Source: Anaerocolumna sp. AGMB13020
Lineage (GTDB): Bacteria; Bacillota; Clostridia; Lachnospirales; Lachnospiraceae
Assembly (NCBI RefSeq): GCF_033100115.1
Contig: NZ_CP136910.1
Coordinates: forward strand, 2,471,001 to 2,535,000
DNA length: 64,000 nt
Direction of reading: 5' to 3'
Below the pieces are notes generated by a model. It ran no database searches, was not told the origin of the DNA, and saw only the letters and a program-made list of their open reading frames with translations. The translations under genes and the position numbers were made by a program. Position 1 is the stretch's first letter. Every line of letters starts with the position of its first letter. Below, in pieces: positions 38,720 through 47,262 of the stretch.

Positions 38720-40417
38720 TCAATTTTTCTTATCCGTTATTTCCTTAAGAAGCTTATCAATATCCGATGGTCCTAATTCTGTAACATTTTTAGTATCCTC
38801 AAGGACTTCTGCCGAAACCTCGCAGATTTGCCCTTTCCATCTTATTCGATAGCTGCTCTCCCCATTGCATATACCGGGATTCATACTGTCAAGGAACAGC
38901 TCCGGCGTTTCAAAAAGGGTAAACTTCTCTTTATAGGGAATGTGCCCTAAAGGGCAGAAATATACGCAGTTGCCGCATTCATTGCATAAACCGTCGCGAT
39001 GCAGGATATATACTTTTTCATCTTCCTCCGTCTTTTTGTTTGCCCTGTTAGGACAGACATCGGTGCATTGTCTGCACTTAGCACAAAAAGCCGAGTATTC
39101 ACTGGCTGGGGTTCTTTTATTCTTCTTGCCTTTATTATGGTAGCAGCTATCCTGTTGGGCAGTCTTTGCCAATGCAGTCAATCTGCCTCTGTCTATTGTT
39201 TCAGGAATTTCCTTAAGCTCTGCTGCAATGGCTTTGTCCAGGGCTGTAAGGTTCTTATACCCCCCGGTCTTTAATAGCAGGGTGGAAACTGTGACCGGTT
39301 TGATGCCGGTTTCTAATATAGCTGTAATATTTCCGCTGTCAGCTCCTCCAGAATAGGACATGGCAATATCTTCTTCTATTATTTCTTCAAGTGCTTCTCG
39401 TAAAGCTGCTGCAACTCCTATGGTTATGGGGTAAAGCGCCGGACCGGACAGATACATAGCCTCTCCCGGAAGCTCCTGATTAATAATCTTTACTGGAAGA
39501 GTATTGGTAAGCTTAATGCCAAACTCCTTTCCCAGTTCCATGCTCTTTTCTTTCAGTCCTCCAATTAAGGCAACCGCTTTTTCAAAACTGATGTCATGGC
39601 GGAAGATTTCCTCGTTCATTTCCACATAGGAATAGCCGCCTTTTTCCAGTAGTTCATTCACCTTATCATAACCTAAAAGGGTCGGATTACATTTTAGGTG
39701 AGTATTCAGTTTCTTCTCTTTCATCAGATAGAGAACAATTTCCTCAATCTCTCCGGAGGGACAGCCATGCATGGTGGAAAGGGTTACCGTGTCACTGATG
39801 CAGGAGGGGATAGTTCTTATAAAGTCCTCCGTAACCTTCCCAAACAGTTCCTTTTCCTCTATGGCAGTCCCGGTACATACCTTAAAAACAGTGGTATCTT
39901 TTCCTTCCCTCATAGCTTCCAGAAAAGCATTGACAGCAGGAGACTGTATTCCCGCCAGTTGATACCCCACACTCATGTTGAATACAAAGCCATCGTTTCT
40001 CCCAAGGTCGAACTCCTTCACCAGTAAATGAAGCAGTATCCAGGCCTTTATGTATTCCTCCAGCGCCTTTTCCGGTGACAGTTCAGAGGACCATTCTGTG
40101 TTATAGGCCTCCGTTTCTACATAGATACAGGGCTTAACGATCCCAAGCTCTTCGCCCCACATTACCTGAACAGTCTTTAGTTCAAAATATCTGGCACCTG
40201 CTGCGTATGCTGCCAGAATATTTTGTGCCAGCTGGGTATGGGGGCCTGCTGCCGGGCCAAAAGGTGTTTCTATCCTCTGTCCGTTTACCATCAGGCACTC
40301 AAATATTTTCTCCGGTCTGATAACCGGAACTCCATAAAAGCTTTTCGTCTCTTTATATTCCATTACTGACTGCCGTAGCAACTCTTTAAATGGTATTGGT
40401 CTCAATTTATCACTCAT
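38720..40417 (-). CDS. ygfK: YgfK-like iron-sulfur protein, short form without a FAD/NAD domain
   Basis: The 565-residue protein has an N-terminal TIM-barrel region of the dihydroorotate-dehydrogenase type (TPFGPAAGPHTQ, FELKTVQV, STMHGCPSGEIE) and a C-terminal pair of [4Fe-4S] motifs (CAKCRQCTDVCP and CNECGNCVYFCP). From memory the well-known YgfK (TIGR03315) is about 1,000 residues, with a FAD/pyridine-nucleotide reductase domain between these parts. Here that domain is absent. The ATG at 40417 is chosen for GGAAGGGTGG upstream, over a TTG 21 bases earlier. Likely electron carrier to or from Xdh or another step of anaerobic purine breakdown. Confidence 0.85.
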   Translation of the reverse strand: MSDKLRPIPFKELLRQSVMEYKETKSFYGVPVIRPEKIFECLMVNGQRIETPFGPAAGPHTQLAQNILAAYAAGARYFELKTVQVMWGEELGIVKPCIYVETEAYNTEWSSELSPEKALEEYIKAWILLHLLVKEFDLGRNDGFVFNMSVGYQLAGIQSPAVNAFLEAMREGKDTTVFKVCTGTAIEEKELFGKVTEDFIRTIPSCISDTVTLSTMHGCPSGEIEEIVLYLMKEKKLNTHLKCNPTLLGYDKVNELLEKGGYSYVEMNEEIFRHDISFEKAVALIGGLKEKSMELGKEFGIKLTNTLPVKIINQELPGEAMYLSGPALYPITIGVAAALREALEEIIEEDIAMSYSGGADSGNITAILETGIKPVTVSTLLLKTGGYKNLTALDKAIAAELKEIPETIDRGRLTALAKTAQQDSCYHNKGKKNKRTPASEYSAFCAKCRQCTDVCPNRANKKTEEDEKVYILHRDGLCNECGNCVYFCPLGHIPYKEKFTLFETPELFLDSMNPGICNGESSYRIRWKGQICEVSAEVLEDTKNVTELGPSDIDKLLKEITDKKN

Positions 40418-40516
40418 ACAAATCCACCCTTCCGGCAATCCCTGCTTCAGCCGTGCTGTACGAATTACTGAACGGCTTATTACTACACAACTCTTTAAAT
40501 CGTTTCCTTTTAACCC

Positions 40517-41860
40517 TTATATTGTATTCCACAGCTCTTTAGCAGCTTCCCTGCATTGAAATAACATTTTTTCTTCGTCTTCTGTCAAGAGCTGCCTCTC
40601 CTTCATCAGAATCTTACCATTAACCACCACGGTTGAGGTGTCTTTTCCACTCATACCAAAAAGTATATGCCCGTTAATGTTGTCCTTGGTAAGTGGTGTT
40701 ATGGGCTTGTAATCCATAATTATCACATCTCCAAAAGCTCCGGGAACAAGTTTTCCAAGCCCTGCTTTCCCCTTTGGATTACTGCTCATGACCCGTTCTG
40801 CTATAGCAGGATTATTAAAATAGAGCATTTCTGGTATTTCTGTCCAGGCAGCAGAAGGATTTTTGGCTTCATGCTTTTGAAGGATATTGGCTACCTTTAA
40901 CGATTCCAGCATATCAGAAGTATACCCATCGGTTCCAAGGCCCAGCAGCACCCCTTTTTTGTACATGGTTAATACCTTCGGAGCACCTACCGCATTTCCC
41001 ATATTGGATTCCGGGTTGTGAACCACCATGGTATTTGTCTCTTTTAAGATATCCATATCCTCTTCGTCAATATGTATGCAATGTGCCGCAATTGTATGTT
41101 CCCCAAGGATTCCTTCCTTTAACAGGCGTTTTACTACAGAACTGCCATAGAGAGTTCTGCAGTCCATTTCATCCTTTAAGCCTTCTGCCACATGAATATG
41201 GAAACCGGACTGCTTCTCTGTGTTTTCTCTGCACAAAGCCAGCGTAGCCTCACTTAAGGTAAAGGAGGCATGCAATCCCATCAGGGCACTTATCCTACCG
41301 GTGTTATCTGCCTTTGTGTAAGCTGCAAATTCATTGTTTTCCCTGACTGCTTCAAGCATCTTGTCCCTGCCGTCACGATCAGAGACCTCATAGGCCAGAC
41401 AGGTTCTTACACCGCTTGCCTTGGCGGCTTCTGCAATTGCTGCAAGACTTCCCCTAATATGACCGTAACTGGCATGATGATCGATGATGGTCGTCACACC
41501 GTTCCTGATACTTTCCATATAGGTTGCTCTGGCGCTTAAACTGCTTTGTTTCAGCGTAAGCCCACGATCGAGCCTCCACCAGGTCCCCTCAAGTATCTCC
41601 AAAAAATTCTGAGGGTTATTCCCCGGTATGTTCATACCTCTGGCAAAAGCACTGTATATATGGTGATGCGTATTTATAAGACCCGGCATGATTACACCGC
41701 CTTTGGCATCAACAAACTCAGCCTCCTGGTATTTCTCCTTTAGTAAAGGATAAGGCCCAACTTCTGTAATATAATTATCTGTAATGCAGACTGCTCCGTT
41801 GTCATAAAAGGTGTTATCCTCATCCCTGGCTACTACTGCTCCGTTACCTATTAAAAGCAT
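40517..41860 (-). CDS. ssnA: SsnA-type aminohydrolase
   Basis: The 447-residue amidohydrolase has the metal-binding set NTHHHIYSAFARGM, HIHVAEG, GEHTIAAHCIHID and GLGTDGYTSDM, as in guanine deaminase relatives. SsnA is part of the selenium-linked purine cluster in E. coli and clostridia. The exact hydrolysed substrate is not certain. GGAAGGAG precedes the ATG. It is followed by ygfK after about 100 bases. Confidence 0.9.
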   Translation of the reverse strand: MLLIGNGAVVARDEDNTFYDNGAVCITDNYITEVGPYPLLKEKYQEAEFVDAKGGVIMPGLINTHHHIYSAFARGMNIPGNNPQNFLEILEGTWWRLDRGLTLKQSSLSARATYMESIRNGVTTIIDHHASYGHIRGSLAAIAEAAKASGVRTCLAYEVSDRDGRDKMLEAVRENNEFAAYTKADNTGRISALMGLHASFTLSEATLALCRENTEKQSGFHIHVAEGLKDEMDCRTLYGSSVVKRLLKEGILGEHTIAAHCIHIDEEDMDILKETNTMVVHNPESNMGNAVGAPKVLTMYKKGVLLGLGTDGYTSDMLESLKVANILQKHEAKNPSAAWTEIPEMLYFNNPAIAERVMSSNPKGKAGLGKLVPGAFGDVIIMDYKPITPLTKDNINGHILFGMSGKDTSTVVVNGKILMKERQLLTEDEEKMLFQCREAAKELWNTI

Positions 41861-41889
41861 ATCCTAGCTTCTCCTTCCTGACAGCTTCT

Positions 41890-43179
41890 TTACAATTCCC
41901 GTCTCAAGAAGCGGCCTTTTCCTCCAAGGAATATTCCGTTTCTTACAATCTGCTCTCCCCTTAGGAATACCTGAGAGACAGCTCCCTTTACTTTGTTTCC
42001 GTTATAAACAGATTCCGCATCCTGTATCGGATGCTCTGTCTCTCCTTTAAAAACTACAATATCTGCATCTGCTCCGGGAAGCAGCGTTCCTTTTCTGGGA
42101 TAAAGTCCATACGCTTTTGCCGGACCTTCTGTAAATTTTGGTATGATCTTTTCGCCAAAAGCTTCATACATCGTTAAAAAGGAGTATTGTATCCCACCGA
42201 TACCCATAGGAATTTGAGAAGTATATTTTTCTCTTTTCAAACTATTATCAAAGGGACAATGATCCGTTCCAATAACCGTAAGATTATCAATCTGTTCTCT
42301 GAGTAACTGCATTTCTTTCTCTTCCCGTAAAGGCGGAGTCATGGTATAGCGATACCCGTCTTCTTTTTCATAATATCCGCTGTGGAATAAAAAATAATGG
42401 GGACAGCTCTCTAAGAGAATCCTTCCCTTCTTAAGCTCTTCCTGGTAATTCCTAACCAAAAGTTTGACAGAGCTGCCGGCACTGACATGCACGATATATA
42501 ACTGTCCTTCCCGTTCCTTTGCCATTTCAGCAAGCTTTAGGATTTCTGTTCTTTCACTTAATACGGGTCTGGATTTTTCGTGGTCTTTCACAAGAATATC
42601 CGTTCTGGTATCAATCAAGGTATCGTTTTCTGCATGAATAACAATACGTCCCTTTAATTCAGCTGATACCTGAAGGAGTCTGTCAATGTCCCTGTCATAG
42701 GTCCTTCTATCCGTATCGGAATAGGTCGTAAAAAGTTTAAGGGAGGGAAGTCCTGCTCTTATCCCTGCTTTCAAAAGATTTGCCGCATCTTCCTTCGGTA
42801 CTGCAATAGTGGTATGGAAGCTGTAATCCGTAGCACTGAAAGACGCCAGCTCCATTCGTTCTCTAAAAGCCTTTTCAAATTCTGCGCTGCTTTGTATGGG
42901 ATCGAGAAAATCGATGTATGTAGTTACCCCTCCCAGAGCTCCAAGCACAGAGCCGGTATAAAAATCATCTTTCGAAGTATTCTTGCCTGCCTTTAGTTGA
43001 AAATGAACATGGGGGTCAATAAAACCTGGCAGTATTTTGGCACCCTCTGCATCAAACTCCTCCTCGCAGGGAAGGTAACTCTTCGTAACAGCTTCTATCC
43101 TGCCGTTTTTAATATAGATATTTTCCTCTCTGAACTGTCCGTCTAAATAGACTAGTCCGTTTACAATTCCCAACTCCAT
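41890..43179 (-). CDS. hyuA: D-hydantoinase/dihydropyrimidinase-like amidohydrolase (HyuA)
   Basis: The 429-residue enzyme opens cyclic ureides. It has the metal motif PGFIDPHVHFQL, the carboxylated lysine in SLKLFTTYSD, histidines in IVIHAEND and YIVHVSAG, and the aspartate in IGTDHCPFD. Its place in the operon suggests it opens a hydantoin- or dihydropyrimidine-like purine product. AAGGAGAG precedes the ATG. The gene follows mocA by 21 bases. Confidence 0.9.
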   Translation of the reverse strand: MELGIVNGLVYLDGQFREENIYIKNGRIEAVTKSYLPCEEEFDAEGAKILPGFIDPHVHFQLKAGKNTSKDDFYTGSVLGALGGVTTYIDFLDPIQSSAEFEKAFRERMELASFSATDYSFHTTIAVPKEDAANLLKAGIRAGLPSLKLFTTYSDTDRRTYDRDIDRLLQVSAELKGRIVIHAENDTLIDTRTDILVKDHEKSRPVLSERTEILKLAEMAKEREGQLYIVHVSAGSSVKLLVRNYQEELKKGRILLESCPHYFLFHSGYYEKEDGYRYTMTPPLREEKEMQLLREQIDNLTVIGTDHCPFDNSLKREKYTSQIPMGIGGIQYSFLTMYEAFGEKIIPKFTEGPAKAYGLYPRKGTLLPGADADIVVFKGETEHPIQDAESVYNGNKVKGAVSQVFLRGEQIVRNGIFLGGKGRFLRREL

Positions 43180-43200
43180 AAGAATCTCTCCTTTTTAAGG

Positions 43201-43773
43201 TTATAACCTATGCTTTCCCTTTGCCTCTTCATAGTCTTCCGGGGTGTCTATGTCTAACAGCAGCCTTTCATCCTCTATGAGGAATCGTTTTACTTTCTTT
43301 GTATGCAGATATTGTTGTAAATCAGCACTATCCTCCAATGGAAGAATTTCTTCTGCTGCCTGCCTGGGAAGCAGTAATGGATGCCCTCCTCTGTTTGCAG
43401 TGCTGGGTTTTACAATGCCCGGTATTTCCTTTAACAGTTCTTTACAGAGCTCTGTTGTAAGAAAAGGATAATCTCCAGGCGTCAGAAAGAAATAGGGGCT
43501 TTTTACTTCTGCAATGCCAGTCTTTACGGAGGAGAACATCCCTTTTTCATAATCTTTATTCCATATCAGCTGTACTCTGTCACCATAAGGCTCAATTAAA
43601 GGATAAAGTCTCTCTATGGAATATCCTCCTACTATGATGATATTTGTGCAGATGGGTAAAAATACTTCAATTACACGGGCAAGCAAAGGCTTTCCTCCAA
43701 TCAGCAGCTCCAGCTTAAAACCTCCTGCCCGGCTTGAGAGGCCCCCTGCTAATATTACTGCATCTGTATCCAT
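43201..43773 (-). CDS. mocA: Molybdenum cofactor cytidylyltransferase (MocA/YgfJ-like)
   Basis: The 190-residue nucleotidyltransferase makes molybdopterin cytosine dinucleotide, the cofactor of the xanthine dehydrogenase family. It shows VILAGGLSSRAGGFK, the GYSIERLYP region, TPGDYPFLTTEL and the RGGHPLLLP loop, as in MocA. AGGAGG precedes the ATG. It is the first gene of the operon and lies 23 bases downstream of a 20-base palindrome. Confidence 0.9.
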   Translation of the reverse strand: MDTDAVILAGGLSSRAGGFKLELLIGGKPLLARVIEVFLPICTNIIIVGGYSIERLYPLIEPYGDRVQLIWNKDYEKGMFSSVKTGIAEVKSPYFFLTPGDYPFLTTELCKELLKEIPGIVKPSTANRGGHPLLLPRQAAEEILPLEDSADLQQYLHTKKVKRFLIEDERLLLDIDTPEDYEEAKGKHRL

Positions 43774-43795
43774 AACTCCTCCTCTTCTTTTACAC

Positions 43796-43815
43796 TAGAT
43801 TGACTAGTCAATCTA
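43796..43815. promoter_or_regulatory. 20-bp perfect palindrome, probable operator of the purine operon
   Basis: The sequence TAGATTGACTAGTCAATCTA is a perfect palindrome, in the size and symmetry range of TetR-family sites. It lies 23 bases before the mocA start, within the promoter region. A TetR gene is 2.7 kb away in the same cluster. Confidence 0.65.
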
Positions 43816-43833
43816 ATTTATGCCGATAAAAAT

Positions 43834-43861
43834 TATATCCCAATTTCTAAAACGGGATATA
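43834..43861 (-). terminator. Weak terminator or stem upstream of the purine operon
   Basis: TATATCCC and GGGATATA are spaced by 12 bases; on the minus strand they are followed by ATTTTTATC. It could end the xdhC transcript before the mocA promoter. The rest of the 43862-44152 gap is AT-rich without a gene. Confidence 0.4.
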
Positions 43862-44152
43862 CCGGGTTCCTACTACTATTGATAAACGGCAGCTAATTCC
43901 TGCTGTATGCAAGCCTGCGTTATATTATTCAGAGAAGGTCAAGATAAGTTAACCGACACCTTTAATATGATATATGAATATGCAAAATAAGCGAAATACA
44001 TTACCTGCTGTAATATATCTCGCCCGTGAGTTCTTTTTATGTTTAGTAGTTTATCACCCTGTATTATAAATGTCAAACCCTTTTTTACATTGCAAACTAA
44101 CCTAAGAATTAACCTAAGAATTTATACAGAATAAACATATAAAACTATTTGA

Positions 44153-45157
44153 TTAATAGAAATGGCTATTCCAAGGATTATAATCCTCCATTAGAACCTT
44201 CATTGTTCCACCGCACACCATACCTTCTGATTCGGCCACATCCCCTGTCATGTCTATCTCTCGAAGTCTGTATCTCCCTGTCCCAATCATCGTTACTGCT
44301 TCATGGATAATTTCCGCCTCCGCACAGCCACCACCTATACTGCCCTTTACACTTCCAGTAGGAAAGACTGCCATCTTAGCTCCTTTTCCTCTGGGTGTAG
44401 AGCCCCTGGTTTCCGTCACCGTAACCATACACATGGGTTCTGAACTGCCTGCTGCCAGGAATTCTAGCAGATCATATTCTACCTCTGTTTTTTCCTGTGC
44501 CTGTATGTGGTTTCCCAGGCGTTTCCTTTCAATGAGCTGGGCCAGAATGGAAATACTGATTTCCTCCGGTGTTACGGCACCAATGGAAAGCCCGATAGGG
44601 GTACACACCCGTTGGAGTCTCTCTTTTTCATACCCTTCCTTTTCCAGGAGTTCAAGTACTGCCTTTACTCTTCTTTTGGAGCCAATCATTCCAAGATAGA
44701 TCGTCTCCGGTAAGTTTAGGATGCTCTTCAGACAATCCATATCATGGCGATGACCTCTGGTTATAATTACAATGTAGTCATTTCGGGTAATCCGAAGCCT
44801 GGGAATAATATGTTCAAAGCTGTCACAGATAACTGTCTCTGCTTCCGGGAATCTGGCCGAACTGGCAAAGGAAGGCCTGTCATCTGCAACCGTCACCTGA
44901 AATCCTGTTTTGGCAGAGAACTCTGCCAAAGGTAGAGCAATGTGCCCGCCGCCTAATATTATCAGCCGTTCCTTTGGATAAAATACTTCCGAAATACATA
45001 ATTCCTCTTTTGATCTTCTCTCAGCCCCAGCACCATTGATTTCTTCCAGATAACGTTTAAGATCAACGGCAACCTCTCCTTCTGCTTTTTGAAGTCTTGT
45101 TACCAGCCGCATAGGTTTGTCTTTTTCCAATTCCTCTATTAGCTGTTTGTAAATCAT
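44153..45157 (-). CDS. XdhC/CoxI family maturation factor with unusual domain order
   Basis: The 334-residue protein serves insertion of the sulfurated molybdenum cofactor into Xdh-type enzymes. A Rossmann-like domain comes first (LIILGGGHIALPLAEF, about 65-80; GMIGSKRRV), and the XdhC/CoxI domain follows at about 235-325 (TETRGSTPRGKGAKM, GSIGGGCAE, MVCGGTMKV). In the XdhC proteins I know the CoxI part is N-terminal and the Rossmann part C-terminal, so the order is swapped. AGGAGGTG precedes the ATG. It follows the molybdopterin-binding gene by 52 bases. Confidence 0.88.
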   Translation of the reverse strand: MIYKQLIEELEKDKPMRLVTRLQKAEGEVAVDLKRYLEEINGAGAERRSKEELCISEVFYPKERLIILGGGHIALPLAEFSAKTGFQVTVADDRPSFASSARFPEAETVICDSFEHIIPRLRITRNDYIVIITRGHRHDMDCLKSILNLPETIYLGMIGSKRRVKAVLELLEKEGYEKERLQRVCTPIGLSIGAVTPEEISISILAQLIERKRLGNHIQAQEKTEVEYDLLEFLAAGSSEPMCMVTVTETRGSTPRGKGAKMAVFPTGSVKGSIGGGCAEAEIIHEAVTMIGTGRYRLREIDMTGDVAESEGMVCGGTMKVLMEDYNPWNSHFY

Positions 45158-45209
45158 CCCATCACCTCCTCTATCCTGCTCATCAAATAAAACAGGGCAT
45201 CCCTCTATT

Positions 45210-46259
45210 CTATTTACCGAACCCGCAGTTCGGAAAAGTACAGATTTCGCAGTTTAAGCAGAGCCCACCATGCCCCAAGGCGGCCAGTTCTTCTGCGGTA
45301 ACCGGATCCTCTGCCAGAACCCTTGGAAGCATCAGATCAAATATGGTTCGTCTGGCATACATTACACAGCCAGGTAATCCCATGATAGCCCTGTTATTAT
45401 AATAAGCCAGCATAAACATAGCACCAGGAAGGACAGGAGCACCATAGGATATTACCTTAGCACCAGTATCTTTGATGGCCCCTGGAGTCGTATCATCCGG
45501 GTCAACACTCATACCTCCGGTGCATAATACGATTTGGGCACCGGAATCTATTGCCTTTTTAATTGCTGCTGTTATCTTTTCCTTCTCATCGTTTAATATC
45601 TCTTGGCTGATAACTTCAACTCCGTATTCTGCAAGCTTATTACGGATTACCGGCCCGAAGGTATCTTTAATTCTTCCATGAAACACTTCGCTTCCTGTGG
45701 TAATGATGGCTGCCTTTTTTACCGTAAAAGGCAGCAACTGCATCAGCGGCTCACCATTTCCGATTTCTTTGGCCTTATTCATCTTTTCCTCTTCAATAAC
45801 CAGAGGTATCACCCTGGTGCCTGCAAGCATATCTCCCTTTTTCACCGGCTGATTGCTATGCATGGTGGCAATTATCATTTCTCCCAGAGAATTTATCTGA
45901 AACAGTCTTTCTTTATCAACCTTAAAAAGTCCGTCTTTGTCCGCAACTATATTTATTTTGCCCTCTTTCACCGGAGTCGGCAGCATATTCTCATTTTTGC
46001 AGAGACCATACAATATATCCGCTCCTTCGTTTTCATGAAGGATTCCTTCTTTTTTCTCCCAGACATAGAGATTCTCTTTTCCGATGGAGAGTAAGACCGG
46101 AATATCCTCCTCCCTGACCACATGTCCTTTACGGAAGATAGCATCATCTATTTCACCTTTAATTATCTGTGTGATATCATGACATAGTACATGCCCTGCT
46201 GCTTCTGTTGTTTTAATCGTCTTCAAATTTTTCACATCCTTCTTAAAGGGATATACCAT
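45210..46259 (-). CDS. Molybdopterin-binding domain protein with a C-terminal cysteine motif
   Basis: The 349-residue protein has the MoeA/MogA-like molybdopterin-binding fold (AAIITTGSEVFHGRIKD, VLCTGGMSVDPDDTTPG, and MGLPGCVMYARRTIFD). Its last residues, CLNCEICTFPNCGFGK, hold four cysteines in a C-x2-C-x2-C-x5-C spacing that suggests a metal or iron-sulfur site. Such proteins accompany clostridial xanthine dehydrogenases. The start is uncertain: AAGGGG lies about 13 bases before the ATG. It is upstream of xdhC in a two-gene unit. Confidence 0.85.
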   Translation of the reverse strand: MVYPFKKDVKNLKTIKTTEAAGHVLCHDITQIIKGEIDDAIFRKGHVVREEDIPVLLSIGKENLYVWEKKEGILHENEGADILYGLCKNENMLPTPVKEGKINIVADKDGLFKVDKERLFQINSLGEMIIATMHSNQPVKKGDMLAGTRVIPLVIEEEKMNKAKEIGNGEPLMQLLPFTVKKAAIITTGSEVFHGRIKDTFGPVIRNKLAEYGVEVISQEILNDEKEKITAAIKKAIDSGAQIVLCTGGMSVDPDDTTPGAIKDTGAKVISYGAPVLPGAMFMLAYYNNRAIMGLPGCVMYARRTIFDLMLPRVLAEDPVTAEELAALGHGGLCLNCEICTFPNCGFGK

Positions 46260-46343
46260 AAAGCAAACTTACCCCTTAAACTTCTGTCAGTTCTTATTTA
46301 GCTGGCTTCTGTCTGTATTCTTTTTGAGTACTTTTTCTTTATA

Positions 46344-46390
46344 AGTTCTTTTTTGTTTTGAGTTCTTTTTTGTTTTGAGTTCTTTTTCTG
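46344..46390. repeat. Short tandem repeat upstream of the molybdopterin-binding gene
   Basis: Two exact 17-base copies of AGTTCTTTTTTGTTTTG (46344-46360 and 46361-46377) are followed by a partial third. The surrounding 46260-46555 gap is a T-rich, gene-free stretch that also has two degenerate TTACTATTTACTACTCAA-like copies. Confidence 0.6.
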
Positions 46391-46555
46391 TATTCTTTTC
46401 AACACTTTTTTCACTGGATCTTCTCTGCTTACTATTTACTACTCAACCATTTTTTCCGCTTACCGTTTACTATTCAATATATTTTAAATCTTCCGGTGTA
46501 CTCTTACTGCTCTCTGTACTGTTCTCAGTGCAGATTTATGTACTGATCCGCAGCA

Positions 46556-47167
46556 TTACTCCAGTATAGTCTTTAATATAACCTCTTTGCTGTATTTAAA
46601 ATATTCCTCTACATCAAATCTGTCTTCATTAATAAGATACTGCATGGAGGCACCTTCCAGAATTGATACAATAAAATAGGGCAGAAAATTCTTTTTTTGC
46701 TCTGAAAGTCCAGGTGCATAGTTATCAAGCATCTTTCTGATTTCCTTCCGCCAGCCTTCAAAAGAAGCATCAAAATTTTCCTGGATATCCGGGTTGGTAT
46801 GCCCCTGTACCCAGAAATCAATTTCTGCAAAATCATATTTCTTTTCATTTAAGATAAACTCTAACTTCTGTTTGATAAATACCTCTAGTTGATCCTCCAG
46901 TGTATTATCTGCCTCAACTTTCAGTCTCTCTCTTAAATCAAGGCATCTTTTTAACACCTTCTTCTGCAAAGCAAGCATCAAATCATTTTTTGTCCGATAG
47001 TAATAATGAAGGTTTGATTGTACCATTCCGGCTCTTTCAGCTATAAGATGCATTCTGGTTCCGCAGATGGTATTCTCAACCACCACATCCAATGCTGCAT
47101 CCAGTATTTTCTCCTCTGGCTTTTCTACTACGCTTTTCACTCTCATCTTTTTATCCTCGCCTCTCAT
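46556..47167 (-). CDS. TetR-family transcriptional regulator
   Basis: The 203-residue protein has an N-terminal TetR helix-turn-helix (ILDAALDVVVEN...MVQSNLHYYYRTKNDLMLAL) and a helical C-terminal ligand domain without recognised motif. AGGTGG precedes the ATG. It lies between guanine deaminase and the molybdopterin-binding gene, so a role as repressor of purine catabolism with a purine-derived effector is an inference. A matching-size palindrome stands in front of mocA. Confidence 0.88.
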   Translation of the reverse strand: MRGEDKKMRVKSVVEKPEEKILDAALDVVVENTICGTRMHLIAERAGMVQSNLHYYYRTKNDLMLALQKKVLKRCLDLRERLKVEADNTLEDQLEVFIKQKLEFILNEKKYDFAEIDFWVQGHTNPDIQENFDASFEGWRKEIRKMLDNYAPGLSEQKKNFLPYFIVSILEGASMQYLINEDRFDVEEYFKYSKEVILKTILE

Positions 47168-47262
47168 ATTGCCACCTAACCGGCATGTAAATTAAATGGT
47201 ATTGTAAAACTTCTATATTTATTCTGACTACCGTATTTGCTGAATTAATCAATCAAATAGAA

